Below are positions 21,501 to 34,200 of a DNA stretch of 64,000 nucleotides, piece by piece. Location: NCBI GenBank assembly GCA_033239005.1, contig BSQZ01000001.1, forward strand, positions 16,876,500-16,940,499. The letters are read 5' to 3'. The notes below the pieces were generated by a model. The model worked only from the letters and a program-made list of their open reading frames with translations. It was not told the origin of the DNA and searched no databases. Both the position numbers and the translations under genes were made by a program. Position 1 is the stretch's first letter; the number at the start of each line of letters is the position of its first letter. Source of the stretch: Lamellibrachia satsuma (Eukaryota > Annelida > Polychaeta > Sabellida > Siboglinidae).

Positions 21501-24500
21501 CGAAGAGAAGCGTGAAGTCGGTCGATTGTATGACAAAGATAAACATCAAAGGACAAATGAAGTAAAATTGTGGACCTTCTAAATTTTTATCTGTGCTGAT
21601 ATTAAGAGACTGAGTTTGCATGTTGACTAAATCTTTCAACTGTCATCTATGACACTGAATAAAATTCAGGACTCTGTGCTGATCTAGACTGTGTTGATGT
21701 TCAGTAAAATTTAAACTGCCACAGTCTGCCATTTTATGTTTACCTGTGACTGACATGTGATATTGAGACGGAAATAAATTACTAATGCCATTGAATTGTC
21801 TCATTTCCTCCATAAATGACATAGTAATAAAAATGTACAATTTTATGAAATGTAACACAAATTAATCAAAATGAATAATTTTATTAATTTTTACACAAAC
21901 TTTAAAAAAATTCACCCTCATTCCAACATTCCCAGTAAATTTTCAGCAGGACCAGCAACTTTTTGAACTTGCTGGTCCTGTGGACCAGGAACATATTTTC
22001 ATTAGAGGCAAACCCTGTTTATGATACATTGAATAATGGGACCACTTTGTGTCGGTAATCTGTGTTACAAAAGGATATTGAAACTTTAAACAAACTGGAA
22101 CTACTAGTAAATCCAAGTATCACAATATTTGACCAACTTTAATTTCGTGCAGAGCATTATGTGTAATAAATGCCAGAACATATTATTTTGTTTGGCATTT
22201 TATTTGCTTTCCTTTTAGGATGTCTTCATCATCTGGTTGAAAGACATTCAGCCCTCTCCTTCATACATGCAGTATAAACACCTCTGTATCTGTCACACCA
22301 GCATCCGACTGTAGGACCTCGATGTAGCTAAGAGCGGGCCGTCAGCTCCCAGCATATTAGTTTTGACAATGGTGTCCACGCTTGCCTGATGTTGTGCCCA
22401 GCAAACCGCATCTTGCGGTCTTGAATCTTGTCTGTTACCCTCATCATTGTTCCAAACAGCTCTTCATTATTCACATCCTTTTTCCAGTGAACATTGAACA
22501 CCATTTGCAGTAGTCTAGTGTAGCAGCTATTCAACTGCTTTTCCAGAGATTTGGTCAATGCCCAGGGTTCCGATCCATACAGGACAGTAACAGGAGTACT
22601 GATTCCACAGTTGACACGAAGAGACGTTCCTTGAGTTTCCTCGAGATATTTCATTTCCATATATTCTTCATCTTGTTTGCAGCAGCCCACGCAAGGCCTT
22701 TTCTGATTCGTAATGTCCACCTCAGTGGAATCTACCCATGAACTTACGTATTAGAAGTCACGTCCTTCAGCTTTGTGCCATGTAACAGTTTCAGCTCTAG
22801 ATCTTCTATGTTGTATGCCATGAAGTTGGTGTTCTTGGCATTAATGCCTTATAGTTAGCTATATGTTGAAATGTTTTATGAATTTTGTATTTTTTTTCAC
22901 ATTTGGAAAATAGGATATCTCTGGAAATAATTATGCTAGCCAAATAAGGTTGAGTATTGTATTTACTTACTCAAAATAATCAAAAATTTTAAAGTTACAT
23001 ACCTATCTGTTGCCATAAAATAAGCATTTTTTTCCAGATGTTACACATAATATATAAGAAAAAACTTTTAAAAAAAATGGTTTCTGCAGTTGTATAATAG
23101 AGTGTTTACTATAAAGATGGCTCTGCAATAATTATAATGATATCTTTGTTCAATAAAGAATGACATCGATTCCCAAATTGTCAATATTTGTTAAAAATGG
23201 TGACCATTTTGTTTGCTACCATGGAAATGGGGGTCTGGCAGAAAAAGGTTCAATACAATTTTTATTCAGTAAGACCAACTCCATAGTTTGAGCAGAAACA
23301 AATTGCATTAAGCAAATAAAAAAATCCTGTCGACCTGTAGTGTCTCACCAGAGCAATGCGTAATGGAAATGATGCGTAACAGAGATGATTATCAACATTC
23401 TAACCTCAATTGTGCATTGTTGTGTAGTAGCTGGAAATCAACTAAGATGCTATTCGATAGAGTGCCGTAACATGAATAAAGCATATAATAATCAAATAAA
23501 ACAGATAGTGTGTTTCTTGGGAAATGGTTTGAAAAGTAAGCATGAAGTTGTTCCAGCTGTTCACATTATGTTTTGTTTTCCTCATACATTGTGCAAAACC
23601 AGGTCTTTTATATTTCACCCAAAGTTGTGTTGAAATGTCCAAATAATAAAAAATATACTTTTATTATTGTCTTATCTTTCATGGTTTTTCTTGGGCAAGA
23701 GCTGCAACAAATAAAAGTAAGGACTAGAAGAGCTATTTAAATGTATAGCTCACAAAATACACTTACCAGATATGAAGAACTATACTCAGGTAGGTAAATA
23801 CAAGGGCTAGTCAAATGAATATTTTTTTTAAAACAACTGAAGACACACGAGATGTTATTTCAAAAACCAAAAATAATTCTAAACTTTTTTCGCGTTTTTA
23901 CTGTTATTGCTATATTATGCTGTATATGTAATTATGTGTGTTCAACACAACACTGATGTGCAAAGGATGACCTGCATGTCTTGGCCTGTCCAGCTTGTGT
24001 GACCTGAATAGATTATAACCTGTCCATGGGGCATTCTTATTGGACACAGTCAACAAAATATTGCTTGTTCAAGGTACAGGGGGTGACCTCAATATAGGTT
24101 ATCTTAGCTTAGACAAAATGAGATACATAACGGGACACCCCCTTATGACCCTGTCTATCTCTTTGCCTGCCTGCCCGTCCGTCCGTCTGTCTGCCAGGTA
24201 ACCTGTGTTGAGGACACCCACATGTCCTGTCTGTCACCCTGTCCACTGACGTACAAGATTATCAATTACATATCATCCCTGAGCTGTTGAATTAGTGAAG
24301 GGTTGATGTCCTTTTATCAGAATTTGCTAGATTATGTATTGTTTTATTAACTGTAGCTTTGTACCGTTCACGACAGTACCAACTAGTTACCTTAACAAAT
24401 TATAATGGCGCCACCTAGTGAGTGTCCACTTAATAAAATTATCCATAATGGACATAATGCATAGTCCGCTATGGACAGGTTTCACTGTATTTAACTTGTG

Positions 24501-26100
24501 AAGTTCATTAAATGTAGTGACATACTTTCATGAATATAGTTGTTAGATAATCAGTGCCTTTTAAAAATCTGCTCAGCCTCTGACAACATACTATGATAGG
24601 ACCCTGCCAAGGAGCTGGTGACTCGTTGGTTATCTTAGACATCCAATTGTTGCAGTGAAGTGTTTTGATATTTTTACTTTTGTTTCGTTATGGTTGCAAT
24701 CTCTTTCACACATGACTGTTCAGTCTGCCTAAACTGTCACATGAAGCACAAGAGGATCTCCCATTTCTGACAAGTATAGAAGGATCATATGAGATACAAA
24801 ATGATCTGTCAGTTCTATCAATTATAAATTAATCTGTCAGTCATATTGAAAAGTTGTTATAGTAAATAATAATTAGTAATAAATTAATAGTAATAACCTA
24901 AAAATTAAATGAATACAATTTTATCCACAGTTAGAGGAACGAGTCGCTTTCCCATGCCATTTAGGTTGTGAGCCGGTGCAATTTAAATTAGACTTGACCT
25001 GATATGTTTTGCTGCAGACCACAATTAGTGACACGTGTGGCAGACCCACTGCTGCGTCATTGGGTCCTTGAACTCAACAAACTGTGGAAGAGTCTTGGCA
25101 GAAAGGTCAGTAGGTGTTCTTATGCTAACAGTGCTAAAAAGGCACCGCAGTTGGTTTCTTCACAGGCTGTGTAATTCATGCATTCAAATGGTTCCAGTCA
25201 TTCCGTCTTTGCCATAAGTCATGAATTCTTTCCAGTAATCTAAATAAGGGATTAGTTGTGTATAAAAGTGGATAATAAACTACATGTAGTTGACAGGAGT
25301 TTAGTGAATGTAGGCTGTAACTCCAGTGTGCCACATTAAGTGCTGCTAGGTCAACAGGAGAAGACTGTACCAGGCTTGTCAATGCTATAACACAAAGTGA
25401 ACTATTTGAAAACTTGCAGAAATTATTGACACTTTTGACATGGTAATTACTTCTCAAGAAACTTGTAGTCTTTCCTTTACCAACATAGCTGGAGAAAGAC
25501 TGGGAACTCCTGGTCGATGGCTCGGCTCAGGGCAGTCAGTCTACTGGTGAAAGCCAAGTGAGCTGGCTGAAATATTTGGAAAGAATACAAAGAGTTTCTT
25601 GAGAATAAATTACCATGTCGAATGTCACATTCCAAGAAACTGGATTATAAAGACTGTCATATGAAGCACAAAAGTTTAATTTAAGTTTGTTATTTTTGTA
25701 GTTGTCTGTATTGTTTTCAATGTACTGCCAAGTGAGCATTGTTTCGATCTGCTGACGTAGATGAAGGACAGTGTACGAGAACATCCTGACCAACATTCTC
25801 TGCTCTATGTGCCTAATCCATTTATCATCCCCGGTAGTCGCTTCAGGGAATTCTACTACTGGTGAGCACACTTTTTCATGTGTGGGCCCTAGAGTATGTA
25901 CTGTTAGCAGAAATGTTAGCTAGACAACAGGCTTTAATCTGTGTTTATGTAGGCATTTTATGACTAACATTTCAAATGCATTATCTTAAGAAATGGTAAA
26001 CAAATTGGTTGATTTGTGCATGAATTAAATCTGAAATAAAAATTTATAATAAAGTAAAGATGTACATACATTGGAAAATATTCTTACTTTAGCCACCAAA

Positions 26101-26166
<66 letters not shown>

Positions 26167-28174
26167 CCTAAATAGGTAGGTTGGTCAGTCGGTCTCAATA
26201 TCGACAAGATAACTTACTTCGCTACTTATAACATTTATATATAGCATTTCCTCAATGTTTATTTTAAAATAGCTTATTCATAAAATTATTTTGTTTATTT
26301 CTAGGGATTCATATTGGATCTTGAATGGACTATTGGCCTCAGACATGAAAGAAACAGCAAAAGGGATGATAGAAAATTTTCTCTATGTAGTTAATAAGTA
26401 AGTGTGGTTGATTTATTTATGTTAATTCTTAAGAAAGAAGACAATATTTGCAATACAGTTCAATACACTGAACTAGTATGTGAAATGTGGTGCACTTAAT
26501 AACATTTTCTCTTTACCAGTCATGTACAAAACCAGGAATATTGCTTCAAACAGCAATAACAACAATATTTATGCTACATGACCACATTAGAATATGATTA
26601 TAATTTTTTTTAACAAACAAACGTATGACTAACTGAGTTACCCAATGTTGCACAGGAAAAAGCAATCAGCTTATTTTGGTAGGACAATGCCACATGGCAA
26701 TGACAACTTGACCAACACGTCCCAAAACTCATGTATAACTGCTGGTTTCACGAAGCGTTCGTATGTGGATGTTTGACATAGATCACGTAACTCAACAATA
26801 CATAATCTACGTCAAATGTCCACATACGTAATATCCACACCCCTGGGGAAATTTTTAATATTTTTACGTATGGACCATCTCCATAGGACCCGGGCATGTG
26901 TACAAAATGTCAGCCCCATATATACGAAACTGACGGAGATATGAAAGAAACAGACGGAGTCACAAACTACTATATTATGTAGAAAACTTAATATATTATT
27001 TTAGACTGTTAGATACAAGTGCCTGTGACATCGCCTGCCAGTGATTGCGTGCTATTACAACAGTTCAGCTGTGATCTTATATATAACTAACCTAGTTGCC
27101 TGGCATTGCACTGGAGAAAAGGCAAGAGCTCATAATTCCATGATGTGATAGTGTATCATCAATTAATTAAATATAATGATGATATCAGTAACAGTTTGAT
27201 GTTTTAACAGTGGTTCCATGTCTGTTCACAGGTATGGCCATGTGCCAAATGGTGGCCGCATCTATTACGTGGGCCGAAGTCAGCCACCAATGCTCACACC
27301 AATGGTGGCTCGCTACTACGATGTCACTGATGACCGTGACATGCTCACTGCCAACATACATCTACTGGAGAGAGAATATCACTTCTGGACCAACAATCGC
27401 ATGGTGACAGTCATTGCTCCCCGCACTGGTACAAAGCACAACCTTACCCGCTATGCAGTCAGTCTTGGCAACCCTCGCCCCGAGGGTTACTTGGAGGATG
27501 TCACCCTTGCTGATGGACTCAGTCAAGGTTTGAAAATTTTTTATATCATCTGTTTCATTGTATGATAAAGCCACTGTAATTAACAAATATAAGTTATGTT
27601 ATTGCAACAATTCAGCACTGTAACAACAACACAAATTCTGCAGTACAATCTTAATGTAATTAACTAGCGTAGTCAGTTGAGTGAAACACTAATTTCAGTC
27701 CACCGAGTTCATTGCTACTTGGTGGCATCACTTTGTTTGACAACAAGTCATTTCTGTTGATTGATTCCAGAGAAAATTATTCTAGCTGCCTCACAAAAGA
27801 TTAGGGTTGTCCAGCTTAATTTGTACTCTCTTACAAATTACTTGGAATAATCTTGTGTTATTGGGGTATGTCAAAGTTACTGCCAATGTAGTACCTATAT
27901 GATAGTCACTGTTGGGTTAAGTCCCTGCAAGAGTGCACCAAATTAAAGTATGGCATTAAATACAACTTGAAGCCAATCTTACTGTATCTATGATCATCAG
28001 AATTATGCCAAATATCCATCCTTGTTCTTTTGTTCTCCCTGTGTGAATATCATGAGTACTTTGGGTTGATATTTTCTTTGTTGTCAGTGCCATTTTTAGA
28101 ATTCAACCAGCATGTGTATTTGTGCGTGAAGAGAGAAATATTATAATAAAGACATATATATGTATACACACACA

Positions 28175-28226
<52 letters not shown>

Positions 28227-31200
28227 CACACACATACAGTGTCAGATTAGATCCTGCCTGATGGGTAGAGTGCCAGTTAACAATGTTGATGGAACAATGT
28301 CTGAACCAAAAGGCATCACCTGCGGGGTACCACAAGCTTCTATACTTGGGCTTCTGCTGTTCCTTTATATGACCTGTCTGCTGCAGTAACATGCAAGCTT
28401 TTGTTGTATGTTGAAACCGTCAGTGAAAATAGATTATCTCTTCATTTAAGTGAATCCATCTTGTTTGGTACGAAGAGAAAATTGTACAAATATGACAAAC
28501 TTAATATTATATGCAGTGGAAATGTCATTGAATCAAAGTCAAGCATTACTTATTTAGGTGTCACCTTAGATCAATTCCTTTCTGGTGACATTATAGCTTC
28601 CAAAATCCTTACTAAAAGTTCAAATAAACTTAAATTTTTATGCAGGAACGCCAGAAACTTTAACCTAAAAACAAAAAAAAACCTTTTAATCTCTGCTCTG
28701 ATTCAATGTCATTTTGATTGCACATGTTCAACTTGGTATAGCGGACTGTCGAAGAAGATGAAATGTAGAATGCAGTGTACACAGATTACAAAGATTACCA
28801 GATATATGTTAAATGCTCTACTGAGGTTTCATATTGGTGTTAATGAATTTAAATATGTTGGATTATTACCTGTTGAATATAGAGTAGAACAGTTAAAATT
28901 GGGTCACAGGTACAATATCATCAACGGTAATGCTCCAGACTATTTGATATGGTTCGGAACCAACATTTATGCAATACAAAAGCAAGTGGTCTATCATATG
29001 TGATAGCGAGAGCAAACGGCTCCGCCAGACGAAGTTCATTTCCATATACATGCATATGCCAATGGAATAACTTGCCACTCACAACCAAACAATGTCGCTC
29101 TAAAGAGTTTTAAAAAGTCAAGTCCCTTTTATTTAGCCAATTAGTTGCTCAGGATCTAAATATTTATGTTAAACCATTACATTGTCAAACTTAGTGTTTT
29201 AACTATATTAATTTATTCATGTGTATGATAATACCTAAGTCATTTACAAATTTTAATTGAGTAATCACCTTTTTATGTTATCATGCCATCTTATTTATTG
29301 TATTTTATTTTTTTTGAGGACCACATTGGAAATAATTGTACTTCGGTGTGCTTTTATGTGTTATCCTTGGTATTATTGATATATATGTTACTGCTATCCA
29401 TGTATTCAATTCTACTGAATAAACTCAATTAATGAATCAATTAGATTCTCTCAGTTGTAGAATCTTTGAAACAAGGCATGGCTGCATGATGTCTGGTTTC
29501 TCTGTTGAACAGAAAAAGCAGCCATCCTGTACTCAGATGTTGCGTCTGCCTGTGAGAGTGGGTGGGACTTCTCATCACGCTGGTTCAGTGGAGACACCAT
29601 CAAGACAATAAAGACCAGCTCAGTCCTGCCTGTAGATCTCAACAGTCTGCTCTCTTGGAATGAGCATCTACTTGCCAAATTCTATGGCATTTTAGGTGAG
29701 ATTTGTATAACCATCACCATGGCAACAGTTTGCAATTACAGTTGATATGCACTGTGCAGAGTAGTAAATTTCTTTAAAAAAATACACTACATTTTTTTTA
29801 ATATATATATAAAATATACGGGATGACTTATTTTGTTTAACTTATTGCCTTTGTTATAACATTAACTTTATATTTGTTATGGTTATAAAAAATTATTTTG
29901 TTGGTTATTTCACCAACATAGTCAGATAGGGTGGACTGTACGTCGGGGGGGGGGGGGGTGCACAACTGAAAATTCAACGGCAATATTTTAAATTCAACTA
30001 ACAAAATAATGCTTCAAACGTGCTTGAAACATAATAAAATAAAACATTATACAAGATTAATTTGTATAATTGTGGCCGGAATTCGCATGTTTGCACAACC
30101 TTGTGAGTGTGTATGGTCACCACTAGATGGCTCCACTGCCTATGTAGGCATGTCAGAGGAATCTTCATGTGTTTACAGGACAACTTATGTATTGATGCAG
30201 GTAATAGCAAGAAGCAGGAACTATTTGCAAGACAAGCATTGCTCCGTGAAGCAGCCATCAAGGAAATGATGTGGAGTGAAGAGAGAGGCTCATGGTTTGA
30301 CTATCACTTGGACACGAAGCAACACAATGACGCGTTCTACCCGTCCAACATCTTCCCACTGTTCACCAACAGCTATGACTCTGGCAGTGACACTGACAAG
30401 ATGAAGACGGTTGAGAAAGTGTTGCACTATATAAGAGTGAGTCCCCGTTCATGCACCTAGTGGTCCATATTGAGGGGTCTTTCACAGACCCTTTATGTAC
30501 AATGACACAACATTAATAGCTTCTTACATATTGAGGGGTCTTTCACAGACCCTTTATGTACAATGACACAACATTAATAGCTTCTTACATATTGAGGGGT
30601 CTTTCATAGATCCTTTATGTACAATGCCACAACATTAATAGCTTCTTACATATTGAGGGGTCTTTCACAGACCCTTTATGTACAATGACACAACATTAAT
30701 AGCTTCTTACATATTATTATAAATGATTACATTTTACCTTTCTTGTGTGTACACCAAATTAACATTTTATCAGGTTTAACAGATTCAGTCAGTGATCTTA
30801 AGCAATATTTTCATGGTCATCATGAAATATACAACTAGTGTGAAGAGCTCGTACAGCAGTGCGCATGCACAAACTCTTCACGACATTCTGTCAGACGCCA
30901 ACATGAGACAGAACGTCACCGATACGACGCACAACCGGGGTAATGTGCTTGATCTTGTCATCACCGCCTCTTCTTCCCTTGTTACACGGGTATTCGCGAC
31001 CAAGCCATGTCCGCCACGCAAGAAGATAACGTACTGTCGATATGCTGCGATAGACAACTCCAACTTCACGAAAGATCTCTGTGAGTGTGATTTCATCACC
31101 CAACCTGTCTGTGATGTAGGCGGTCTGTATGATCAATACTACACTGAGCTTTCCTGTCTGGGCGATTGTCATGCTCCACTCGCACTCCATGGTGGTGTCA

Positions 31201-34200
31201 GGAACTCAGCGAGTTGAAATGTTAGGTCCGTCTGTGCTAACGCACATGACGACCATCTTATTTCTTATACTAAACTGCGTGACTGATGCTGCCAGATGCT
31301 GGCTTCTACGAAAGCTGCACTTTACAATAAAGATATCCAGTCAGCCTTGAACGACAACCGAGCAATGTTTCGTATTGCAAATTACTTTCTCAGTCGTAAA
31401 TGCATGAACCTTCTTCCTAACAACACTGGTGGCCCTGACGCTGTTGCTGACCGTTTTGCTTATCACTTCACCGACAAGATCAACTCGATCCACATCCAAA
31501 TCCAGCATCCGTCAGCTAATGTCGATAACGCGCAGCTGTGTATTGTTTCTTCGCCTCTGCTTGCGTTTAAACCGGCTTCACTCGAAGAAGTAACAACACT
31601 GACTGAAAATGGCAAGACAAAGTCGTCCAAGATTGATCCACTGCCCATCGCTATTCTGAAGGCAAATACCTCCATCTTAGTACCGATTCCCAGAAGCGTC
31701 ATCAACCTTCCACTGTTCCGGCATGCCTAAAGCACGCTGTCATCATGCCTCTTCTGAAACGTTCCAGTCTTCCCGTTGACAACTATACCAGCTACCGACC
31801 TATCTCGAACTTCCCGTACGGCATCAGAGATCCTTTTCAGAGCTCCTACCGCTCGTCACACAGCATTGAGACAGCGATTGTATGTATTCAGGACAATATA
31901 TTGTGTTCACTGGATGCTTGTAAGCATGTAGTTCTGGTACTGCTCAACCTCAGTGCTGCGTTCGATGCGATCAACCACGACCTTCTCGCATAATTAGACT
32001 GAATCGGCGTGCGAGGCGACGCACTTTGCTGGCTTGCATCCTATCTCACCAACCAAACACAAGGCGTCAGTGTTGGTCATCTTTTTTGAAACTTCCAACT
32101 GCTTTATGGAGTTCCACAGGGCTGTGTTTTGGGCCTTCTTTTATGTCCACTGCGCAGGTCTCTCAGGGGTCTTCTCAAAGTACGGAATTCGCTACCACGT
32201 CTATGCCGATGATACGCAGCTGTATGTTGACTTTCCGCATAATGATTCTGCATCCGCCACCGACCGGATATCCCGTTGTGTTATTGCCATGAAAGTATGG
32301 CTGGCATCATGCTACCTACTTTTAAACGAGACGAAGACAGAGGCAATACTGTTCTCAGCACCGAACAACCGTGTTTCACAGCCACCTCCTCTTCCTGTCT
32401 GCGGATGTAACGTCAGCACTTCAGCCAACATACATGACCTTGGAGTACAGCTCGACTCCATATGTCGATGACCGCATGTGTTAGCCGTACCTGCCAGACT
32501 GCCTATGCCCAAGTACATGGCATAGCGTGAATACAATCATCTCTGCCACTCAGAACGTGTAAGACGCTTGTACATGCACTTGTCGCGACTCAACTTTGGA
32601 AACGCGGCCTTGTATAGCATTACCGGAAGCCTGCTGCTTCCGACACGAGATGGTCCAGCGATCAGCTGCACATGTCGTTCTCTGCCTACATCGTTGCGAC
32701 CAACAAAGCATGACGGCAGCACTACAAGAACTGCAATGGCTACCTATGGCGTAGCGAATTCAGTTTAAACGGTTGACCTTGATGCACGGCGCCATGCATG
32801 CAAACACTCCACGCTGCCTTGCAGGTCTCACCCTCTGGAACACTCTTCCAATAGGGCTAAGAATGCAACATGATTGTAGACTTTTTAAGAGGGACCTGAA
32901 AACCTTTTTCTTTAATCAAGTGTTTTCGTAATTTTTGTGTGTATATGTATGTGTATATATATATATACTTTATATTATGTATATACATATACATACATAA
33001 TCATAATGCTTACTTTTATTGTGTCATCTTATGTAATGCTTGTATTGTAATAATTATATTCACTAATGTAATGTATTTTAATTAATTTGTTTTTTATTGT
33101 AAACGCCCCCGATTCTATTTTTAGAGATATGCAGTGTCAAAATAAATTTGATTTGATTTGCTTGTTATCAAAAACTTAGTTGTTTGAATACATAAAATAA
33201 GTAGAATGTGTATACTATTTCACCTTTGTCATCTTGGCTTACCCACATATTGTAAATGTCACACTTTTAGAAAGAGGGTGTGCTAAACTACCTTGGGGGC
33301 ATACCGACCTCCCTGAGGAACACAGGGCAGCAGTGGGACTTCCCAAATGCGTGGCCTCCAGCGGTGCACCTCTTTATTGAGTCACTGTCCAACACGCACC
33401 ACCCAGAAGCAGAGAAGTTGGCCCTGAATATCACAAGTCACTGGCTCTACTCTAACTGGCAGGCCTGGAAACACTTTGGACACATGTATGAGAAGGTGGG
33501 CACGTCATACTTTTTACATTGTCTGTTAAGGCGGGCACGTCATACTTTCTACATTGTCAGTTAGGGTGGGCATGTCATTCTTTTTACATTGTCAGTTAAG
33601 GTGGGCGCATCACACTTTCTACATTGTCAGTTAGGGTGGGCATGTCGTACTTTATATATTGTCAGTTAGGGTGGGCATGTCATACTTTCTACATTGTCAG
33701 TTAGGGTGGGCACGTCATACTTTCTACATTGTCAGTTAAGGCGGGCGCGTCATACTCTTTACATTGTCAGTTAGGGTCTGCATGTCATACTTTCTACATT
33801 ATCAGTTAGGGTGGGCAAGTCATACTTTCTACATTGTCAGTTTAAGGGGTCGTCGCATAAGTTCTTAAAGTCCAAATAAACATATAGTGTTTAGTATTGA
33901 TTCAAACCACCACCCACCCTCTCAGTAGGTGGTGTGGAACATAAGATAACATGCAGTGCTAGTCCAGCAGCTAATGCCAGCTATGTAGGGAAGATGAAGT
34001 TGGATTTATGGGGATGTTTTGTTGGGAGGGCTGACATGTTCACAAGGAATGGGCTTCATCTAAGTGGGAAGGGTGCAGCAGTGGTTACGGATGAACTCTC
34101 CACAGCAGTCGACAGTGGCACGGGGAAAATCAACAATATTTTTGGTGGCACACATTGTTTAAAGTACAGGGGGTTACTTAGAGGTGCCTCAAACAGGACA

